A stretch of 5,373 nucleotides of DNA from Labilibaculum sp032125735. Lineage in GTDB: Bacteria > Bacteroidota > Bacteroidia > Bacteroidales > Marinifilaceae. Below, piece by piece: positions 5,017-5,373 of this stretch. The position numbers and the translations under genes were made by a program. Each line of letters begins with the position of its first letter. The stretch's first letter is position 1. Where the stretch lies: the NCBI GenBank assembly GCA_032125735.1, contig JAQBBZ010000244.1, positions 1-5,373 of the forward strand, read 5' to 3'. A model generated the notes under the pieces. That model saw only the letters and a program-made list of their open reading frames with translations. It ran no database searches and had not been told where the DNA came from.

Positions 5017-5373
5017 AGTAACTGCTTCCTTCGGATTTAACTCCAGCATCAACTTTTCCATTTCCAATTTATATCTGGCCACGTTTTCTTCTTTAACTGG
5101 AGATACAGGAGGTGATTCCATATTCAAAGGATTTATTGGAGTTCCATTTTTGTGAACTCTAAAGTCAAGGTGAGGACCTGTAGCAAGTCCTGTTGCTCCT
5201 ACATATCCGATTGTTTCACCTTGTTTAACCCGAGTCCCTGCATTCATGCCTTTCTCAAAACGAGAAAGGTGCATATAGGTAGTTGAATAAACACTATTGT
5301 GCTTTATAGTAAGATAGTTTCCACCACCATTTCCCTGATATGCTCTTTTGGTTATAACACCATCTCCAATTGT
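5008..5373 (-). CDS. M23 family (lysostaphin/LytM-like) metallopeptidase, C-terminal part
   Basis: The last 121 codons are in the window; the frame stays open to the right edge, so the gene continues and its true start is outside (the ATG at 5272-5274 is internal). The fragment is the second half of an M23 beta-sheet domain: TIGDGVITKRAYQGNGGGNYL, the catalytic-type His in YMHLSRF, the biotinyl-like turn VKQGETIGYVG, and ATGLATGPHLDFRVHKNGTPINP. The family cuts peptide cross-links of peptidoglycan, or acts as a non-enzymatic partner of amidases, in the envelope. The first zinc ligands (HxxxD) and any signal peptide would lie beyond the edge. The usual HxH reads HLD here, so one zinc ligand is changed to Asp. 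A tail of about 40 residues, rich in charged residues (EENVARYKLEMEKLMLELN), follows the domain. The role in the cell is inferred. Confidence 0.9.
   Translation of the reverse strand, partial: TIGDGVITKRAYQGNGGGNYLTIKHNSVYSTTYMHLSRFEKGMNAGTRVKQGETIGYVGATGLATGPHLDFRVHKNGTPINPLNMESPPVSPVKEENVARYKLEMEKLMLELNPKEAVTLE

Noticed and set aside
5008..5274. Treating the ATG at 5272-5274 as the start of an 88-residue protein
   Set aside because: The frame continues upstream to the window edge with clear M23 domain sequence (TIGDGVITKR and YLTIKH), so that Met is internal.

Overview
The window looks like an AT-rich chromosomal segment of a Bacteroidota bacterium, probably in or near the Bacteroidales/Marinilabiliales. 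Four things point there: the acpP-fabF-rnc gene order, a histidine kinase followed by a response regulator resembling the RprX/RprY pair of Bacteroides, the lack of Shine-Dalgarno sequences, and promoter-like boxes of the Bacteroidota type (TTTG-like at -33, TAnnTTTG at -7). The placement is from gene content and remembered family resemblance, not from a database search.

Layout from left to right. Positions 1-1569 (minus strand) hold a two-component operon: a membrane-bound sensor histidine kinase, then six bases later the first 23 codons of its response regulator, which runs off the left edge. Positions 1570-2003 form a 434-base gap without a protein gene. It contains a plus-strand promoter, about 90 transcribed bases and an intrinsic terminator, which together look like a small RNA gene that nothing else in the window explains. 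Positions 2004-4259 (minus strand) are a tight operon acpP-fabF-rnc: acyl carrier protein, beta-ketoacyl-ACP synthase II and ribonuclease III. Positions 4260-4455 are a divergent promoter region between acpP and purN. Positions 4456-5016 (plus strand) are purN, the GAR transformylase of purine synthesis. Positions 5008-5373 (minus strand) are the C-terminal part of an M23-type zinc peptidase, which overlaps the end of purN by nine bases.

Functionally, AcpP carries the growing acyl chain as a thioester and FabF condenses it with malonyl-ACP. RNase III, co-transcribed with them, processes double-stranded RNA. PurN makes a purine ring precursor, and the M23 protein is a cell-wall or envelope peptidase relative. 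These are mostly core housekeeping genes, and no defence island, mobile element, CRISPR array or tRNA/rRNA gene was seen. The item most worth testing is the predicted small RNA at about 1786-1876. Lesser ones are the divergent acpP/purN promoter built around a shared palindrome, the possibly leaderless histidine kinase mRNA, and the HLD variant of the M23 HxH motif.
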